In this document: positions 58,323-64,000 of the stretch, in pieces
Numbering within the stretch: the first letter of the stretch is position 1
How the letters are laid out: each line of letters starts with the position of its first letter
Assembly (NCBI GenBank): GCA_022829145.1
Contig: CM040761.1
Location: 1,304,768-1,368,767 of the forward strand
DNA from: Albula goreensis
Lineage: Eukaryota; Chordata; Actinopteri; Albuliformes; Albulidae
DNA: 64,000 nt
Reading direction: 5' to 3'
Position numbers and translations under genes: made by a program
Notes under the pieces: generated by a model
Seen by the model: only the letters and a program-made list of their open reading frames with translations
The model's database searches: none
What the model was told of the DNA's origin: nothing

Positions 58323-59544
58323 TCTCAAACAGGTGGCTATTCAAAGGAAAAAGAAAGCTTCAGAAATAAAATCTTTATGGATGTCACAAAGGATGTTTAC
58401 ATTTTTACAGAAGACAAAAGCAGTTTTGTTGAATGGAGGAAAAGAACGTAAATGAACCAGCATGACTATACTTGCAGTGTCGTATCTCCACCACAGCCAA
58501 GGGAAATGGTGAACCCAGATCATGAACAAGCCTGGGAACAGGTCGTTCCTGTTGAAAATGAATTGCCTGAACCTGTCCAACAAGCTTTTAATAAAGAAAA
58601 CCTGACCCTGTTCATTTTCTCAATACATTTATTTTGCAGGTGTGCATTCTATAGGTTATTTCATCATTAATTCAATCATTAATCAAAAACAAAAATGTGC
58701 CATGTGATCATAGGTGACCCGTAGTCCTCCCCTTTTCAGTGTCGGGCTTGAAAGTGTTGAATGCAGTTGTGTGGTCATGATTCATTCCTCACCATTGTCA
58801 GGGCTGAGGCGGCCATTGTGTGGATAGGTGGCACGAAACCAGGCTTGCAGGGTGACATAATTTCAGGACAGACTCTGTGTTATGAGGAACTTTCCTTGAA
58901 AAGTCCTTGTTTTTCATCCACTTGATTCCTCTTTATTATTCCTCTGTAAAGAATGATAAGCTATTTCTTTTTTTTACATTATAACTATCCTGTATGCTTT
59001 AAAAAAAAATGCTGAGTCTTAGTTTTGAGTTTTAATAAAGTGTCGGACACAGAGACTAGCTGAGCCATATTTCCCTTCATTAATGCCAACAAGAGCTGCA
59101 CACAATTTGTCCTCAGTGGTGCTTTCTGTCCTGTTCCAGACACCAGGAACACCAGGGTGCAGTCTGGTATGACCTCTCTCCCTGCCTGAGCTTATATGTT
59201 CCTAGAGTTAAAACAAAACCCTATTTATTTGTTTACGGTCTATGGCATATATGAACATTAGTACACATTAAATTGTTAAAAACAATAAATCATATTCAAA
59301 GGTCCTTTCAACCTGACTTTCCATAAATGAATAATTTCAATACATGATTAAATAAATATGAAACCCACATCACAATAGAAGTAAAACATTTTGTTTTACT
59401 TTTTTCCAGATTAGTGAGTAACTGTGAGAGCAGGACTTTGTGTCATGGTCTTAATTTAAAATGGACCACTACTTTCTTTAGCACTCACAAGCAGAGTAAT
59501 ACAGTAGAGCTGTGTCCTTAGTGTCCTCTTCCCTTAGTGCACAG
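58323..59544. other. Unassigned stretch
   Basis: No gene or named repeat recognised. Confidence 0.4.
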
Positions 59545-60428
59545 GACCTCAGACTGGGGCAACAGTGAGCAGACTCTGCTCGGGACCTCAGACTGGGGCA
59601 ACAGTGAGCATATTCTGCTTGGGACCTCAGACTGGGGCAACAGTGAGCAGACTCTGCTCGGGACCGCAGACTGGGGCGACAGTGAGCATACTCTGCTCAG
59701 GACCTCAGACTGGGGCGACAGTGAGCAGACTCTGCTCTTGACCACAGACTGGGGTGACAGCGAGCATACTCTGCTCAGGACCTCAGACTGGGGCAACAGT
59801 GAGCAGACTCTGCTCGGGACCGCAGACTGGGGCGACAGTGAGCATACTCTGCTTGGGACCTCAGACTGGGGCGACAGTGAGCATACTCTGCTCGGGACCT
59901 CAGACTGGGGCGACAGTGAGCAGACTCTGCTCAGGACCTCAGACTGGGGCGACAGTGAGCATACTCTGCTTGGGACCTCAGACTGGCGCGACAGTGAGCA
60001 GACTCTGCTCGGGACCTCAGACAAGGGCGACAGTGAGCATATTCTGCTTGGGACCTCAGACTGGGGCAACAGTGAGCAGACTCTGCTCGGGACCGCAGAC
60101 TGGGGCGACAGTGAGCATACTCTGCTTGGGACCTCAGACTGGGGCGACAGTGAGCATACTCTGCTCAGGACCTCAGACTGGGGCGACAGTGAGCAGACTC
60201 TGCTCAGGACCTCAGACTGGGGCGACAGTGAGCATACTCTGCTTAGGACCTCAGACTGGGGCGACAGTGAGCATACTCTGCTTGGGACCTCAGACTGGCG
60301 CGACAGTGAGCAGACTCTGCTCGGGACCTCAGACAAGGGCGACAGTGAGCAGACTCTGCTTGGGACCTCAGACAAGGGCGACAGTGAGCAGACTCTGCTC
60401 AGGACCTCAGACTGGGGGCGACAGTGAG
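59545..60428 (+). repeat. 39-bp minisatellite, about 22 copies, higher-order structure
   Basis: The unit contains 'gggacctcagactggggcga' followed by 'cagtgagcatactctgctt'. The plus strand gives a 13-residue repeat (TSDWGDSEHTLLG) over 296 residues and the minus strand a 310-residue frame; both are by-products of the 39-bp period. Units 7-13 and 14-21 show nearly the same order of variants (N-type, A-type, then W, R and K variants), so a block of seven or eight units was duplicated. Confidence 0.93.
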
Positions 60429-62431
60429 CAAACACATGAGGGTTTCTCATTGTTTCCCTCAGAGCACTGCTGCTGAAGCTTTGATTATTTATTCATGCTG
60501 ACAGGCAGAGCCCCTCTCCCAGCTAAATATTCCAGCGTCTCTAAAAATAAACCTCTGTCTCTAAACGCGAAGGAAGATCCATAAAGGTGGAGAATATAAG
60601 CCATGCATCTACACCAGCGTGTGCTTCACAGATAGCCTGGTTCAGCATGCCTTTGTTCTTCCTTGGTTGTATTTGTGGGGTGAGGGGCAGTAAAGCTTCA
60701 ATGCCATTCATTTTTTTAAGACACGTGCAGCAATACCTTGCTGAGGTCAAAAACACTATATAAGATACACAAAATGAAAGATTTGCTTGAAAATCATTAT
60801 TCAGTGCTGAAGACAGAATGCACAGGTGATTGGACCGAATACCTCCCCCTTTATCATTCGCTCTCTGCCAATCACAAACCAAACTGCTGCTTTTGTGCCA
60901 GAACAACCCACGGCCATTTAAGACTTAAAACAAATATGCGGCAGTCAGCCATGCTGTCAACTCATCCAAAGTGATCATTCAGGAAGTGGGGGCCAAGACA
61001 ACAGAATGTGTGACACAAAGACAAATGGAAAAAGCCCCTCCCTTGAAGAGGAGGGTTTGAAGGCCTAGGCAGGATTTGGTTTGGGGTGGGGGTGGAGTTG
61101 CTGGAGTAACATACTGAAGCCATACTTGGTACATAATACCATCCTGCCAAATCTAGTCCACTCATGATGTTCTACAGGTCTCTGGTATCTGCTGTTTGAC
61201 CATCATCTGGACTACACTGGAAGTAAAACTAACAGTGTGGACCCCTCGCAAAACTTTTTCTCATTACATAAAGATTTTTCAATGCTAGTTCATCCATAGT
61301 TAATCTTTACATCTGTTTTAAGCATGGAACCAACGTCAGAAATTTGAAATGTTTGAAAATGAACCAAACTTAAGTGCTGAGTTGAATTTCCTAAGAGCAT
61401 ATCAGATAAATGGCTTCTATAGTTGGCACTGATAAACTCTTTTTAAACTAAGGAATTAATTTTTAGTGCATTTTCCCAGTCGGATGGGAGATGTGAAGGA
61501 TCTTTCCTGATCCCACCAAACCATCTATTTTTATGTTGTTTCAAATGTGCTCCCATTTCGGTTCCAAAAGATGTTCAAATCTTTGTACTTGTGTGAAAAT
61601 GTGGTTTCAAGCAGTTGCTGTCCACCCTTCCCTCCCCCACTGAAATGTTGACACTCACTGAAACACTACACAAAGGGCTCCACAGAGCATGCAGCCCCCC
61701 CAGCTCTCTGCATTGTATTTCCCCCTCTACGCTCCACTTCCAACAAATGGAGTTTTCCTCACTAAAATGGATGGGTGGGTGGGGTTGGCAGGGTTCTGTG
61801 GACTGTGTGGGGGTGGGGGGCTTTCAGCCATGTTTTGGTGTTTCCTTTACCAGGTATTTGTGTAATGACGTTGCAACCTTGTCCATCTTCCTTCACATTC
61901 ACAGCAGAATAGCACTGGATGGATTTACAGTGAGTTCTGTCCCTAACCATGTTTAGAGGAGGCACACACTCACCAGGGACACACAAATCACTGGAGCTAA
62001 GCTTTACTGCGCACTGCTACCAACAGGGTTGATTTACCTGGGATAAGACTACTTTGATTTCCTATTTTAAAAAAAAAAAAAACTTACTCACTGGCATGTT
62101 AATATGGATAGTAGTCATATTTGGATGTCATTATGGATGCCATTACTCATATTTTGATGTTACTATTAATGTTTGTCATATTTGCATGTTTAATATGGAT
62201 GTCAGTTCTCATATTCTGACCACAGAGCTGTCCTAATGTCTGCGCTACAACATTTGGTAAACTCAGAAAAACAAATTTGATGACACATTTCAAGGGTTTG
62301 CAGGTACAAAAACCAAACAAAAAAATGAAATAAATCAATTGACAAATCAACTGAATTCTCCCCAAGTACTGAGTGAGGTGCTGAGTGAGGGTGCACAGTG
62401 AAGGTGCTGCAGCCGGATTGGCTTGCTCATT
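60429..62431. other. Unassigned stretch
   Basis: Short frames on both strands, none with a domain (for example 60541-60906 minus, 61615-61956 plus). No RNA gene seen. Poly-A run near 62067-62080. Confidence 0.4.
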
Positions 62432-62478
62432 ACGTTAGCATCATTTAGCAGATGCTCTTCTCCAGAGCAACTTACTCT
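62432..62478 (+). repeat. Teleost interspersed repeat fragment
   Basis: 'cgttagcatcatttagcaga' and 'tgctcttctccagagcaact' match the widespread fish motif also seen at 39805-39862. Confidence 0.65.
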
Positions 62479-64000
62479 CTGTCAGCATGTGATGCTGCCT
62501 GTGTGCAATAGGTGCTGGACTGAGCATGACTGGAGTAAGATTGGAGCCCGAATGGAGCCTGCACTGATAGTGACTTTGTCCTGAGGTGGTGGATTGAGCA
62601 TGACTGAGGCCCGAACGGAGCCAGCACTGCCGGAATGGCTTTGGCCGGGACCCTTACAGCATACCGGTACAAACACACACACAGCACAGAGGCAGAAGAC
62701 TATCGATTTCATACAACACAAGAGGCACCATAACTGCATGGCCTGTCCGCCCCTTAAAATCATTAATATTATTTATAAACAACATTTAAGCATCACATTC
62801 ACAATGATTGAATCATTAAAGAAATTGGAAATATTCATACATTTTTCATGTACCCAGTTTCTGTGGTTACACTTGACAGCATTGGCTGCACGGGGCTGAG
62901 CTATGGAGATTAGGTGAGGAATACGGGGGGGCCCAGGCTGTGAGCTAAGCTGTGGTATGAGGGGGAGGCCGCTAAATACGGGAGAAAAATGGGAAAACGA
63001 CACTCTGAAAAGAGATGCAAAAGCCTTACACAGTGTGATAATGAATGCAGGGTAAGAAATACAATACAGTATCTTTTTCTTACTTAAAGTTCAGGGGTAT
63101 GAATCCAAATGTTTTGCCTAACTGATTTTCTTCAAATGTTAAGTGTCAAGTTTTAAAATTCACTGTCTTAAGACTTGCAGCAATTGATAAAAAAATCTGC
63201 TCTAACTCTATATTTAAGAAATGTACATTAAGTTGTGCATTTGTGGTGACATCTGGGTCTTATTTCAATGAAAGAACAGCCAACTCACTAGTGAAGGTAG
63301 TTCAATTCTTATAGCCCGTTTTAAAAAAATAATTTCACGTGTAGTATTCATTTGTTCCACATCTCTAAACAGACATGTCTGTAATGAAAAAAGCACAGCC
63401 AATAGGTTCAAAATTACACAAGAAAATGTCAGAACACTTTTTAGCGGCATGTTGTTATCCATATATCTTACTAGTATGTTCACATTGGTTATGAAGACCG
63501 TATAACAGATTATGACTGTTAACTATGTAAAAGCAAACTAAAAGGATAAAACTATGACAGAAACAGGATGTGTATTGAGCCTCTGTAGAAGAAGAAAGAC
63601 TTCCTCACAAGATTTTTGAAGAATTAGCAGTCAGGGTAATTGCCTGTTTGGTTAGCTACCTTTTTTCCAGGATGTCTGGACTAGACCTGCCTATCTGAAC
63701 CATTTTGAGTAAGTGTTCATATGTTAGTCCATTCTTAGTGATGGCACTCAGCCTCAAGAGGGTGAAACAGTACATCCGATGCAGTTCAGAGTAAACTCTG
63801 CAGGGTGACTACACGATGCAGCACAGTGAATGTTGGATGGAGACTGCAGGGGTTGTGTGTGCAATGCAATTCAACAGACCATTTAGCATCTCTTGTGCTC
63901 AGCTGGACAATGGCAGCCTAAAAAGCATCTGTTGCATTTGTCCCATGCTTTCAGAACAACAGCCCAACATCAACTTATTGGAAAAGGACATTACCATAAA
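62479..64000. other. Unassigned stretch to window end
   Basis: A partial duplication 'gattgagcatgact' / 'ctgagcatgact' with 'cccgaa(t/c)ggagcc' lies at 62515-62625. Otherwise nothing recognised; no gene. Confidence 0.4.

Noticed and set aside
59518..60450. 310-residue minus and 296-residue plus frames as a repeat protein
   Set aside because: Both strands are open because the unit is 39 bp. There is no signal peptide, no credible start context and no unique flanking coding sequence.
1..64000. tRNA, rRNA or snRNA genes
   Set aside because: I looked for A/B-box and cloverleaf-like segments and conserved rRNA words by eye and found none convincing; a covariance-model scan was not possible here.

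Overview
The window looks like non-coding nuclear DNA from a ray-finned fish, most likely a teleost. The evidence is the transposon mix: fish-type Tc1, hAT, Ty3/gypsy and L2-like LINE fragments, two copies of the short interspersed motif with a 'gcagatg ... cagagcaac' core that is very common in teleosts, and long CA/TG tracts. I cannot place the species. No host protein-coding exon, tRNA or rRNA could be supported. Every protein-like stretch I can explain is a decayed transposase, integrase or reverse-transcriptase fragment, or a tandem repeat whose unit length is a multiple of three and so happens to stay open.

Layout. 0-9 kb: a Ty3/gypsy integrase remnant (minus strand), Tigger-like ends, a Tc1 remnant, and a hAT transposase relic ending in a Tol2-like terminus. 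9-12 kb: three minisatellites. 12-25 kb: two oppositely oriented copies of one non-autonomous hAT element, both with readable 8-bp target duplications, around an L2-like LINE 3' end and two Tc1 fragments. 25-36 kb: a dense minisatellite field with arrays of 17, 20, 46, 40, 27, 60 and 51 bp, a 23-unit TG tract and a long CA-rich block. 37-41 kb: the first of three copies of an IS630/Tc1-like DDE transposon, then a second array of the same 46-bp minisatellite in inverted orientation. 42-52 kb: a purine-rich foldback element, a solo LTR inserted in a CA tract, a very G-rich array and a 43-bp array. 52.5-57.4 kb: two more IS630-like copies head to tail, the first carrying a GC-rich unidentified insert, followed by the C-terminal end of a second LINE. 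59.5-60.4 kb: a 39-bp array with higher-order structure.

Sixteen minisatellites cover about 7.9 kb, roughly 12% of the window. There is no operon-like organisation; the signal is the dynamics of mobile and tandem repeats. The strongest observations are the same 46-bp minisatellite at two loci in opposite orientation, the inverted hAT pair, the three IS630-like copies with different deletions, and the unidentified GC-rich insert. Family names come from motif recognition by eye, not from a search.
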